NCBI RefSeq assembly: GCF_002834385.1
Contig: NZ_PITQ01000003.1
Coordinates: 372,001 to 436,000, forward strand
Source of the DNA: Rahnella sp. AA
Lineage (GTDB): Bacteria; Pseudomonadota; Gammaproteobacteria; Enterobacterales; Enterobacteriaceae
Reading direction: 5' to 3'
Length of the DNA stretch: 64,000 bases
A program made the translations under genes and the position numbers. The stretch's first letter is position 1, and every line of letters starts with the position of its first letter. The notes below the pieces were generated by a model. The model was not told the origin of the DNA, did not search any database, and worked only from the letters and a program-made list of their open reading frames with translations. This document shows, piece after piece, positions 1-7,600 of the stretch.

Positions 1-188
1 CTAATCATCGCAGAATCGTGGAAAAGCTGAGTATACCAGCGGGTAGACCAGCCCGCCCAGACCGTAACAAGCTTGGAGCTGTTAAACGAATAAATAACCA
101 GCATCAGCATCGGCGCATACAAAAACGTAAAGCCGAGTACGAGAATAAGAATTCGCCACGGCGAACGAACAACCGGTAACTGATTCAT
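1..188 (-). CDS. potI: Putrescine ABC transporter permease PotI (partial, N-terminus only)
   Basis: The gene runs off the left edge, so only about the first 62 residues are present. The protein starts MNQLPVVRSPWR and enters a hydrophobic segment (about residues 13-35), as expected for the first transmembrane helix of a spermidine/putrescine-type permease. Its ATG overlaps the potH stop (ATGA, 185-188), so the two are translationally coupled. By family knowledge PotI pairs with PotH to form the inner-membrane channel of the PotFGHI putrescine importer. Assignment rests on this overlap, the operon order F-G-H-I and the recognisable N-terminus. Confidence 0.93.
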   Translation of the reverse strand, partial: MNQLPVVRSPWRILILVLGFTFLYAPMLMLVIYSFNSSKLVTVWAGWSTRWYTQLFHDSAMI

Positions 189-1138
189 TCTTTTTCTCCC
201 AGGTCTTTATTTTGGTATTTCTGGAACCACAGGATCGGCATGATCAGCAGCAATAACATGACCACCGCCACCGCAGAGGCCACCGGCCAGTCGCGGTTGT
301 TGAAGAATTCCTGCCACAACACGCGTCCGATCATGTTGCTGTCCGGGCCACCGAGCAGTTCAGGGATCACGTACTCGCCGACCGCAGGGATAAAGACCAG
401 CATGGAACCCGCAATAATCCCGCCTTTGGTCAGGGGCATAATCACTTTGAAGAAGGTTTTCATTGGCCGCGCACCGAGATCGGACGCCGCTTCCACCAGC
501 GAGTAATCCATGCGGGTCAGCGCGGTGTAAATCGGCAGGATCATAAACGGCAGATACGAATAAACAATCCCGATATACACAGCCAGATTGGTGTGCAAAA
601 TCACCAGCGGCTGATCGATGACGTGCAGCCAGAGCAGCACGTTATTCAGCACGCCGTTGTCTTTGAGAATGCCAATCCAGGCGTAAACGCGGATCAGGAA
701 TGATGTCCACGACGGCAGGATCACCAGTAACAGCAAAATGTTACGCATTGATTTGCTGCTGTGCGCCACAGCCCAGGCCAGCGGATAGCCGATAAGCAGG
801 CACAGAATCGTGGAAATGGCGGCCACTTCCAGCGATTGCAGATAAGCATCGATGTACAGCGGATCCTGCGTTAATCCGATGTAGTTACCGATATTGAGCG
901 CGATATCCAGCATGCCGTCTGACCAGGTGACCAGATCGGTATACGGCGGAATGGCGCGCGCCATCTCGGCAAAACTGATTTTAAAGACGATTAAAAACGG
1001 CAATAAAAACAGCAGCAGGAACCACACCAGCGGCAGCAAGATCACCAGCTTGCGACCATGACGTTGTTGCAGGCGGCCAGTCAGGGCTTTGAATCCGCCC
1101 GGAGGTTTAGCGGTTGTCACTTCAGAGATCACAGACAT
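185..1138 (-). CDS. potH: Putrescine ABC transporter permease PotH
   Basis: A 317-residue inner-membrane permease. After a basic cytoplasmic N-terminus (to about residue 28) the first transmembrane helix is clear, and further hydrophobic segments follow. The EAA loop typical of importer permeases is visible near residues 216-230 (EAASDLGARPMKTFFKV). It is expected to form the translocation pore with PotI, powered by PotG and fed by the periplasmic PotF. The ATG is preceded by an AGGGGAC ribosome-binding site. The gene begins 10 bases after potG and overlaps potI by 4 bases, so it lies in one transcription unit. Length matches the E. coli protein. Confidence 0.97.
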   Translation of the reverse strand: MSVISEVTTAKPPGGFKALTGRLQQRHGRKLVILLPLVWFLLLFLLPFLIVFKISFAEMARAIPPYTDLVTWSDGMLDIALNIGNYIGLTQDPLYIDAYLQSLEVAAISTILCLLIGYPLAWAVAHSSKSMRNILLLLVILPSWTSFLIRVYAWIGILKDNGVLNNVLLWLHVIDQPLVILHTNLAVYIGIVYSYLPFMILPIYTALTRMDYSLVEAASDLGARPMKTFFKVIMPLTKGGIIAGSMLVFIPAVGEYVIPELLGGPDSNMIGRVLWQEFFNNRDWPVASAVAVVMLLLLIMPILWFQKYQNKDLGEKE

Positions 1139-1148
1139 TGTCGTCCCC

Positions 1149-2282
1149 TTAAACCGTCAGCACAACACAGCTGTCGGCTTGCCAGCACAGACGCACTTCG
1201 TCGCCCCAGGTCGGCATGCCTTTGCGGAAACGGTGACCGTTTTGCAATTGCGCCGTAATCATCTGGCCGCTGTGCAATTTGACGTGATAAATCGACAGGT
1301 CACCCAGATAGGCGATGTTCACGACCTCACCCACCGCAAAGTTGCAGCCGTCTTCCGGCACCTCTTCGCAGAGCATGATTTTTTCCGGACGTAGCGCGAC
1401 AAACACCGGCACACCGTCCACCACCGAAACATCCTGGTCGACTTTCAGCGGGTGCAACAGCCCCGGAGAGCTCAGCACTAACGCATCATCCAGACGTTCT
1501 TTCAGCACGCCTTCAAACACGTTCACTGAGCCGATAAATTCGGCGCTGAAGCGGCTGGTCGGGTGCTCGTAAATTTCTTCCGGCTCGCCGATCTGCACAA
1601 ACTTGCCGCGGTTCATGATGGCAATACGCCCCGCCATGGTCATGGCCTCTTCCTGATCGTGTGTCACCATCACACAGGTCGCGCCGACGCGCTCAAGAAT
1701 ATCGACCACTTCGAGTTGCATGCGGTCACGCAATTTTTTATCCAGCGCGCCCATCGGTTCGTCGAGCAGCAATAATTTTGGCCGTTTTGCCAGGCTGCGG
1801 GCTAATGCCACGCGCTGGCGCTGACCGCCGGAAAGCTGATGCGGTTTACGTTTAGCGAATTCCTGCATGTGAACCAGCGTCAGCATTTCCGCCACGCGGC
1901 TTTTGATTTCCGCCGACGGCAGTTTGTCCTGCTTAAGCCCGAACGCGATGTTTTGTTCGACCGTCATATGCGGGAACAGCGCGTAGGACTGGAACATCAT
2001 GTTGATCGGGCGCTGATACGGCGGCACCTGCGAGAGATCCACGCCATCGAGCACAATCTGCCCCTGCGTGGGCTGCTCAAAACCGGCCAGCATGCGCAAA
2101 AGTGTCGATTTCCCACAGCCGGACGCGCCGAGCAGTGCGAAAATCTCCCCTTTATAGATGGTCAGGCTGACATCATCCACGGCGGCCTGGCCGTCAAAAG
2201 ACTTGGTTAAATTGCGTATCTCCAGCAAAGGCGTGAAGCCTTTCTGGGACTTAGGCTGAGGGCGGGGAATGGCGTCGTTCAC
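1149..2282 (-). CDS. potG: Putrescine ABC transporter ATP-binding protein PotG (GTG start)
   Basis: A 377-residue ABC ATPase that energises putrescine import. The Walker A motif GASGCGKST is at about residues 52-60, the signature LSGGQ near 150, Walker B LLLLDEP about 20 residues later, and a H-loop in VMVTHDQEEA. The C-terminal third is a TOBE-like regulatory domain (ALRPEKIML region). The start is GTG: the codon at 2280-2282 is GTG with a GGAG about 10 bases upstream, and the resulting N-terminus MNDAIPRPQ matches the family. A 168-base gap with a GC-rich hairpin separates it from potF, while potH follows after 10 bases. Confidence 0.97.
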   Translation of the reverse strand: MNDAIPRPQPKSQKGFTPLLEIRNLTKSFDGQAAVDDVSLTIYKGEIFALLGASGCGKSTLLRMLAGFEQPTQGQIVLDGVDLSQVPPYQRPINMMFQSYALFPHMTVEQNIAFGLKQDKLPSAEIKSRVAEMLTLVHMQEFAKRKPHQLSGGQRQRVALARSLAKRPKLLLLDEPMGALDKKLRDRMQLEVVDILERVGATCVMVTHDQEEAMTMAGRIAIMNRGKFVQIGEPEEIYEHPTSRFSAEFIGSVNVFEGVLKERLDDALVLSSPGLLHPLKVDQDVSVVDGVPVFVALRPEKIMLCEEVPEDGCNFAVGEVVNIAYLGDLSIYHVKLHSGQMITAQLQNGHRFRKGMPTWGDEVRLCWQADSCVVLTV

Positions 2283-2388
2283 TCAGAGAAATCTCCGGTA
2301 TCAAAATGAAGCAGTATCAAATAAGCATAACAGTCAGGGGAAAAAGTGCCTGATCTCTATACCCAAAAGCGGCCTGGAACAAAATGCC

Positions 2389-2419
2389 AGCGGCCCCGCA
2401 GTGATTGTGCGGAGCCGCT
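2389..2419 (-). terminator. GC-rich hairpin between potF and potG (attenuator or mRNA-end signal)
   Basis: Inverted repeat with arms AGCGGCCCCGCA and TGCGGAGCCGCT (one internal mismatch, 7-base loop) in the potF-potG gap. On the minus strand it is followed only by a short GCATTTTG tract, so it looks like a leaky terminator or 3'-end stabiliser. Such a signal would let the binding protein PotF be made in excess over the membrane components. Confidence 0.55.
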
Positions 2420-2450
2420 GTAGTCTTCCTGACCTTTTCTAAAACGGGTA

Positions 2451-3560
2451 CTACTTGCCGGTTTTGACTTTCGTCCACGAACGGGTGATGACACGGTCAA
2501 TCTTCGGATCCTGAACTTTCAGGCTGAAGAGTTTAGCCTGCACATCTGCCGGTGGATAAATGCCCGGGTTATTGCGCACATCTTCATTCACCAGTGGCGT
2601 AGCCGCTTTGTTGCCGCTCGCGTAGTAAACGGTGTTACTGATTTGCGCGATCACTTTCGGTTCCATCAGGTAGTTGAGGAACTGATACGCTTCGTCGAGA
2701 TTTTTAGCATCGGCCGGAATCGCGAAGACGTCGAAGAATGCCAGCGCGCCCTCTTTCGGAATGCTGTACGCCACGTTCACGCCGTTTTTCGCTTCTTTCG
2801 CGCGGTTAGACGCCTGCATCACATCGCCCGCCCAGCCAATCGCCACACAAATGTCGCCGTTGGCCAGATCGTTGATGTACTGGGAAGAGTGGAAATAACG
2901 AATGTTCGGACGCAGTTTCAGCAGCAGATCGTTGGCTGCGCCGGTGTAATCCGACGCTTTGGTGCTGTTCGGATCCAGGTGCAGGTAATTAAGCACAGTA
3001 GCGTAAATTTCTGCCGGTGCGTCGAGGAATGAAACACCGCAGCTTTTCAGTTTCTCTAAGTTTTCCGGTTTAAGCACCAGATCCCAGCTGTCTACCGGCG
3101 CATCTTTACCCAACACCGCTTTCACTTTATCAACGTTATAGCCGATGCCGGTAGTCGCCCAAAGATATGGAATCGCATATTTATTGCCCGGATCATGCTG
3201 CGCAACCATTTTGAGCAAGTCAGGATCGAGGTTTTTGTAGTTTGGCAGTTTGCTCTTATCCAGCGGCTGGAAAACACCGGCTGTCAGCTGGCGCTCGAGG
3301 AAACTGGCCGAAGGCACCACCAGATCAAAACCGGTGCTGCCGGCCATCAGTTTGCCTTCCAGCACTTCGTTAGAGTCAAAGACGTCGTAAACCACTTTAA
3401 TGCCGGTTTCCTTCTGGAAATCTGGCACGGTGTTTGGCGCGATATAATCGGACCAGTTATAGATATGCAGCGTTTTTTCTTCCGCAGACGCTGTGACGGA
3501 CGCGGCCATAACCAGACCGGCGACAACACCCGATAACCACTTTTTACGCAGGGTGAACAT
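2451..3560 (-). CDS. potF: Putrescine-binding periplasmic protein PotF
   Basis: A 369-residue solute-binding protein. Residues 1-26 form a Sec signal peptide (basic MFTLRKKW, hydrophobic core, AxA at the cleavage site before EEKTLHIYNW). The mature protein has the family's NWSDYIAP start and the conserved WATTGIGYN and WAGDVMQA segments of polyamine-binding proteins. It delivers putrescine to PotGHI. A strong ribosome-binding site (TTGGAGG) precedes the ATG. It is the first gene of the operon and is separated from potG by a hairpin, which suggests it is expressed above the rest. Length and sequence agree with E. coli PotF. Confidence 0.97.
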   Translation of the reverse strand: MFTLRKKWLSGVVAGLVMAASVTASAEEKTLHIYNWSDYIAPNTVPDFQKETGIKVVYDVFDSNEVLEGKLMAGSTGFDLVVPSASFLERQLTAGVFQPLDKSKLPNYKNLDPDLLKMVAQHDPGNKYAIPYLWATTGIGYNVDKVKAVLGKDAPVDSWDLVLKPENLEKLKSCGVSFLDAPAEIYATVLNYLHLDPNSTKASDYTGAANDLLLKLRPNIRYFHSSQYINDLANGDICVAIGWAGDVMQASNRAKEAKNGVNVAYSIPKEGALAFFDVFAIPADAKNLDEAYQFLNYLMEPKVIAQISNTVYYASGNKAATPLVNEDVRNNPGIYPPADVQAKLFSLKVQDPKIDRVITRSWTKVKTGK

Positions 3561-3971
3561 CCGTTACTACCTCCAAGACAGGGGAATATAAATTGAATTT
3601 GTATCACTCAAGCTGATACAAAACCTTTCACACTAAGGCCAACTGCCGTCCACGAATGTGAATAGGCATTCAACGTTGACGCATACGCTGCCTGCGAATT
3701 AACCGTTTGGTTTTACGACGTAATCACGCTTGATGCAGAGTCAGAAGCATAGCGCCTGCAACCCCTGTGTACCAGCCTCCTGAGACAAAACCGGCGTTTA
3801 TCGATTATTTATGCAGATTTGCTCTATACCGTCTGGCATTTTGCCTTTTAACAAAGTGAAATATCCGGCAACACTGGCACAAATGCAGCATAACTTATGG
3901 CGAAAGAGAATAAAGGCAGCGGAGCCGCAACAGACACGGCTCGCAGGAAAGGATCTTCAGAGGGGGAAATG
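3561..3971. other. Intergenic region upstream of potF
   Basis: No gene of believable length lies here. It should hold the potF promoter on the minus strand. The only clear structure is the inverted repeat at 3598-3623 just ahead of the potF start. The rest is unremarkable AT-rich spacer between potF and the 3' end of ybjN. Confidence 0.6.
3598..3622. repeat. Inverted repeat TTTGTATCA-N7-TGATACAAA upstream of potF
   Basis: Two 9-base arms, TTTGTATCA and TGATACAAA, are perfect inverted repeats around a 7-base centre. The element sits about 38 bases before the potF start codon, in the 5' leader or promoter. It could be an operator or an mRNA hairpin. It does not match a consensus that I can name. 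Confidence 0.5.
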
Positions 3972-3998
3972 AATACCGGAAAATGCCCGACCGGTATT
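3972..3998 (-). terminator. Hairpin at the 3' end of ybjN
   Basis: Arms AATACCGG and CCGGTATT around an 11-base loop overlap the ybjN stop codon. On the minus strand the downstream T content is weak (CATTTCC), so termination is plausible but not strong. Confidence 0.4.
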
Positions 3999-4482
3999 AA
4001 TGTAACAATGGCACGTTCACGGCAGTGACCGGCGTACCTTCTTCATCATCATCACCCAGAAACAGCAGGTCATTGGCATGCGCTTCAAGAATAATCATCG
4101 ACATTTGCTCTTCTGCCTGTTGCAGGAAGAAAGCAAACTGCTCTTCGGTGACGCCCACGGCAATGGTCAGCGACTGGCAAACAATCAGTTTAGGAAGATT
4201 GTCATCCTGAATATCAACGAATGCCTTGATGGTCAGCGAGCTGGCATTGATTGAGCTTAAATCAGCCACCAGCGGGATCAACGCCGTCGGTTTCACTTCA
4301 GCCAGCGCAGAGAATAAAATCACGTTGTCCACGATATCGAGTTTGGCATCAAAAATGCCATCAAAATTCTGCATATGCGGCAAATGGAGAGCCTGACAGG
4401 AATCACACTCGAAAAAAGAGATGCCCAGCTGATCCAGCCAGCGCCGCAGCAGCGCCAAATCAGGGACGATGAGCGAATCCAT
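3997..4482 (-). CDS. ybjN: YbjN family protein
   Basis: A 161-residue cytoplasmic protein. The start is placed at the ATG at 4480-4482, which has a GAGG ribosome-binding site at good spacing. The N-terminus MDSLIVPDLALLRRWLD then aligns with E. coli YbjN, whereas an in-frame GTG four codons upstream does not. The segment FFECDSCQALHLPHMQNFDG is strongly conserved. YbjN resembles type III secretion chaperone folds and has been described in E. coli as affecting motility, biofilm and stress tolerance, with no known enzymatic activity. It lies downstream of rimK in the same orientation, as in E. coli, but a terminator-like hairpin separates the two. Confidence 0.93.
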   Translation of the reverse strand: MDSLIVPDLALLRRWLDQLGISFFECDSCQALHLPHMQNFDGIFDAKLDIVDNVILFSALAEVKPTALIPLVADLSSINASSLTIKAFVDIQDDNLPKLIVCQSLTIAVGVTEEQFAFFLQQAEEQMSMIILEAHANDLLFLGDDDEEGTPVTAVNVPLLH

Positions 4483-4518
4483 AAAATGCCTCACGAGTTC
4501 AACACAACGAAAAAAACA

Positions 4519-4554
4519 CCCCCCTTCGTCGCATTATCAGCCTTACGAAGGGGG
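4519..4554 (-). terminator. Rho-independent terminator downstream of rimK
   Basis: Arms CCCCCTTCGT and ACGAAGGGGG enclose a 15-base loop. Read on the minus strand the stem is followed by GTGTTTTTTT, a good U-tract. It lies between rimK and ybjN and would end most rimK transcripts. Confidence 0.75.
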
Positions 4555-4631
4555 TCATAGCTTACGGAATATTCCCTGCCAGCGCTACGATCAATGGCCG
4601 TTTGATGCACATTAGTGCCCGAAATTAAGAT

Positions 4632-5534
4632 TTAACCGCCAGATTTCAGACGGAATCCGGGACGCGCTCTTTGTTCGATATAGTCGATCATCATCCCGGC
4701 AATATCCAAACCCGTTGTCGTTTCAATACCTTCCAGGCCAGGCGATGCATTCACTTCCATCACCAGCGGCCCGCGGTGGGCACGTAAAATATCGACACCG
4801 GCGACGTCGAGCCCCAGAGTCTGCGCGGCTTTCACGGCAATATCTTTTTCCTGTGGTGTGATCTTCACATTCGTCGCCGTTCCGCCACGATGAAGATTCG
4901 AACGAAAATCACCCGGTTTCGCCTGACGTTCAATGGCGGCAACCACTTTGCGCCCCACCACCAGACAGCGGATATCGCGCCCTTCGGCCTCACGAATATA
5001 TTCCTGCACCAAAATATGCGCATTCAGACCCCGAAAAGCGTCGATCACACTTTCCGCCGCCTGACGGGTTTCCGCCAGTACCACGCCGATCCCCTGTGTG
5101 CCTTCCACCAGTTTAACCACCAGCGGTGCGCCCCCCACCAGTGCAATCAGGTCGGAAGTATCATCGGGCGCATTGGCAAAACCGGTGATCGGCAAATCAA
5201 TACCTTCACGCGCCAGAATTTGCATTGAGCGCAACTTATCGCGCGCACGGGTGATCGCGACCGATTCGTTGAGCGGAAAACTGCCCAACATTTCGAATTG
5301 CCGCAGCACTGCCGTGCCGTAAAACGTAATGGCAGAGCCGATGCGCGGGATCACTGCGTGATACTTATCCAGCTGACACCCGCGATAATGCACGCTTGGC
5401 GCAGCAGGATTGATATTCATATAGCAAGACAGAGGATCGATGATGTCGATCTCATGTCCACGGGCCTGCGCAGCCTCCTTAAGACGTTTACACGAATACA
5501 GTGATCCGTCACGGGAAAGAATTGCAATTTTCAT
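4632..5534 (-). CDS. rimK: Ribosomal protein S6 modification protein RimK (glutamate ligase)
   Basis: A 300-residue ATP-grasp ligase that adds glutamate residues to the C-terminus of ribosomal protein S6 and can make poly-alpha-glutamate. The start is the ATG at 5532-5534, giving [21 protein letters not shown]. Four codons upstream are open but have no family support. ATP-grasp hallmarks visible are [16 protein letters not shown] (nucleotide-binding loop), [11 protein letters not shown] and, near the C-terminus, [14 protein letters not shown] with the metal-binding Glu and Asn. It lies 18 bases downstream of nfsA on the same strand, so the two are probably cotranscribed as in E. coli. Confidence 0.97.
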   Translation of the reverse strand: MKIAILSRDGSLYSCKRLKEAAQARGHEIDIIDPLSCYMNINPAAPSVHYRGCQLDKYHAVIPRIGSAITFYGTAVLRQFEMLGSFPLNESVAITRARDKLRSMQILAREGIDLPITGFANAPDDTSDLIALVGGAPLVVKLVEGTQGIGVVLAETRQAAESVIDAFRGLNAHILVQEYIREAEGRDIRCLVVGRKVVAAIERQAKPGDFRSNLHRGGTATNVKITPQEKDIAVKAAQTLGLDVAGVDILRAHRGPLVMEVNASPGLEGIETTTGLDIAGMMIDYIEQRARPGFRLKSGG

Positions 5535-5552
5535 CCGACACTCCATCGCCGT

Positions 5553-6275
5553 TTAGCGTGTTGCCCAACCTTGCTTGTGCAGTGCGTCCAGCATAAACGG
5601 ACGCTGTTCCTTTTTCAGAGTACGTATAATCAGCGCGCTCCAGGTATCCCGGCGGGCATTACTGTCACGCTGCAGATAGTACTGGCTCAGCTCTTCGTCA
5701 TATTGCGCCAGCACAGCCATGTCCACCGGCTGATAGCTGTTTTCATGCACCATTAAAGACTGCGGCATGCGCGGTTTAACCTGATGATCCTGCGCAGGTG
5801 TCCCGATGCAGAAACCAAAAAGTGGCATGACAAATTTTGGCAATTTAAGCAGAGCAACCACGTCCTCCACCTGATTACGGATGCCGCCGATAAACACGCC
5901 GCCCAGGCCCAGAGACTCTGCCGCCGTCATCGCATTTTGCGCCATCAGCGCCGTATCCACGCAGCCAAGCAGAAGTTGTTCTGCCAGGCCGAGTTCAGCT
6001 TGCGGATTGATCTGCTGATTGCGGTTGAAATCTGCACAGAAGACCCAAAATTCAGCGGCACTGGCCACATATGTTTGGCCACCCGTGTATTGCACCAGAG
6101 TTTCACGAAGAGCGGGATCGGTGACACGAATAATCGAAGAACATTGCAAAAAACTGGAAGTCGATGCGGCTTGTGCAGCAGCGATAATCGCCTCACGCTG
6201 TTCATCAGATACCGGCTGGTCGGTAAAAGCACGAACAGAACGGTGCGAGCGCAGAAGATCGATAGTCGGCGTCAT
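5553..6275 (-). CDS. nfsA: Oxygen-insensitive NADPH nitroreductase NfsA
   Basis: A 240-residue FMN-dependent nitroreductase/flavin reductase that performs two-electron reduction of nitroaromatics and quinones. The start is the ATG at 6273-6275 (MTPTIDLLRSHRSVRAFTD), which reproduces the family length exactly. An in-frame upstream ATG would add 16 unrelated residues. The FMN phosphate-contacting HRSVR motif is at about residues 11-15, and SSSFLQCSSIIRVTD-type and AAESLGLGGVFIGG segments are conserved. In E. coli nfsA is preceded by ybjC; no ybjC is seen here. The gene is divergent from grxA and shares its 283-base regulatory gap. Confidence 0.96.
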   Translation of the reverse strand: MTPTIDLLRSHRSVRAFTDQPVSDEQREAIIAAAQAASTSSFLQCSSIIRVTDPALRETLVQYTGGQTYVASAAEFWVFCADFNRNQQINPQAELGLAEQLLLGCVDTALMAQNAMTAAESLGLGGVFIGGIRNQVEDVVALLKLPKFVMPLFGFCIGTPAQDHQVKPRMPQSLMVHENSYQPVDMAVLAQYDEELSQYYLQRDSNARRDTWSALIIRTLKKEQRPFMLDALHKQGWATR

Positions 6276-6410
6276 TAAAAAATTCCTGAGCAGGATGAAT
6301 GTAAAAACAGTTGCAGCAATCATTCATGCTGTGAGCACGGTTTGCAAGGCTTGCGATATCAATTGGTGCAACAATATATGCTGTCAGAAAATGACCGCCG
6401 GTTCATTTAG

Positions 6411-6447
6411 ATAGGTCAAAGGTATCGGACCGACAGGTAATTCCTGC
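6411..6447 (+). promoter_or_regulatory. Candidate OxyR binding site upstream of grxA
   Basis: The first half, ATAGGTCAAAGGTAT (6411-6425), matches the OxyR motif ATAGnTnnnAnCTAT at all but one defined position. After the expected 7-base spacer a weaker half, ACAGGTAATTCCTGC (6433-6447), follows. A -10-like CATAGT lies at 6472-6477. In E. coli grxA is an established OxyR target, so position and pattern agree. The match was made by eye. Confidence 0.6.
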
Positions 6448-6558
6448 TTTTTTTTATGGTTTGTAACAGGCATAGTAGCGACATCAAAAAGGTGATGTGA
6501 GTAACAAAAATAACATTTCCCTTTCATTTATCTCGTTGGTATTAACAAAGGAGTCTCC

Positions 6559-6825
6559 ATGTTTGCAGTAATTTTCGGGCGTCCTGGTTGTCCTTATTGC
6601 GTACGCGCTAAAGAGTTGGCTGAAAAACTGACTGAAGAACGTGATGATTTCAATTTCCGCTACATTGATATCCATGCGGAAGGCATCACGAAAGCCGACC
6701 TGGAAAAAACCGTGGGCAAACCGGTTGAAACGGTTCCACAAATTTTCCTCGATCAGAAACATATCGGCGGCTGCACTGATTTTGAAGCTTATGCGAAAGA
6801 ACATCTGGCGCTGTTCAGTAACTGA
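6559..6825 (+). CDS. grxA: Glutaredoxin 1 GrxA
   Basis: An 88-residue glutathione-dependent disulfide reductase. The dithiol active site CPYC is at residues 11-14, and the glutathione-binding TVPQIF (cis-proline) and GGCTDF segments follow. It supplies electrons to ribonucleotide reductase and reduces mixed disulfides in the cytoplasm. A strong GGAG ribosome-binding site lies 6 to 7 bases before the ATG. The protein is a few residues longer at the C-terminus than E. coli GrxA (85 residues). An OxyR-like site lies upstream and a two-way terminator downstream, so it looks monocistronic. Confidence 0.97.
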   Translation: MFAVIFGRPGCPYCVRAKELAEKLTEERDDFNFRYIDIHAEGITKADLEKTVGKPVETVPQIFLDQKHIGGCTDFEAYAKEHLALFSN

Positions 6826-6855
6826 TTCGTAATAAAAGCAAAGATTCACACAGCC

Positions 6856-6882
6856 AAAAGGCGCTCACTGAGCGCCTTTTTT
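6856..6882. terminator. Bidirectional terminator between grxA and ybjM
   Basis: GGCGCTCA-CTG-AGCGCC-type stem flanked by AAAA on the left and TTTTTT on the right, so it can stop both grxA (plus) and ybjM (minus) transcription. Confidence 0.85.
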
Positions 6883-6901
6883 ATTGCGTTGAAATCATCG
6901 G

Positions 6902-7273
6902 CTATTGCTGCCTGAATTGCCGGTACGCAATGATCAGCAGTTGTACAAGCATCGCTCCCAATACACACCAAAATATCGCGCTGGTGGCGTAAGCCACTTC
7001 CTGTACCAACGGACGGACTCGCGGATAAAACACCATGCGCAGTAAAAAGCAAAGAGGAATGGACGCCACTCCCCCCACAAAAGATGAAAATATCGCCGAA
7101 CCGCGGAAAATCAGGGCAGTAATAACCCCCGGAAGTAAGAATAACAGCAGGCCATATTCCGGCCCCGGCGCGACTCTTCGATCAATAATCCAACCATTTT
7201 TTAAAAAAAGAAAAATAACCAAGAATATAATGCAACAAATTAAAGGGGCTAACACCTTTCGCCAAATTGCCAT
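6902..7273 (-). CDS. ybjM: Predicted inner-membrane protein YbjM
   Basis: A 123-residue protein with four likely transmembrane helices (about residues 7-25, 41-58, 62-80, 95-117) separated by short loops. It sits between grxA and ybjL in the E. coli order and keeps recognisable YbjM features such as GLLLFLLPG near residue 40 and the aromatic SAIFWCVLGA in the last helix. No function is established. It is convergent with grxA and divergent from ybjL. Overall conservation with E. coli is modest, so the name rests on position plus topology. Confidence 0.82.
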   Translation of the reverse strand: MAIWRKVLAPLICCIIFLVIFLFLKNGWIIDRRVAPGPEYGLLLFLLPGVITALIFRGSAIFSSFVGGVASIPLCFLLRMVFYPRVRPLVQEVAYATSAIFWCVLGAMLVQLLIIAYRQFRQQ

Positions 7274-7600
7274 TTTACTTCCTCCTTAAAGTTGGCGAGA
7301 TTTCGCGTACCGCCTGCACGGCGCGGAATGCGCTCTTTTTACCTGACAGAGCCTTACTGGCCCACTTCCCTGAGGTGTCACGCAGTCCCGCGAAACACAA
7401 AAAAAGCTTTCAGAATTTTTATACGGGCTTTTCTCTGGCTGAACAGGCGTTCTGTGACTAAAATGACGCCCGAAACGTATTTCTCACCCAGTTGCATCGG
7501 TGAAAGCCAGTGTTACTCTGGGTGGGAATATTCCGTTTCTGAATTTATCCTTTACATTCGCCCATATCAAGAATTTGTTGGTAAACAATAAGTTATCCTT
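7274..7600. other. Intergenic region between ybjM and ybjL
   Basis: A 327-base divergent gap that should contain both promoters. I see no conserved operator, hairpin or credible small gene. The open frames here have no ribosome-binding site and an arginine-rich random-looking translation. Confidence 0.5.

Noticed and set aside
6276-6558. ybjC upstream of nfsA, as in E. coli
   Set aside because: No frame resembling YbjC; the region is the divergent nfsA/grxA regulatory gap.
7292-7591. 99-codon frame in the ybjM-ybjL gap
   Set aside because: Arg- and Pro-rich random-looking translation, no start signal; region needed for divergent promoters.
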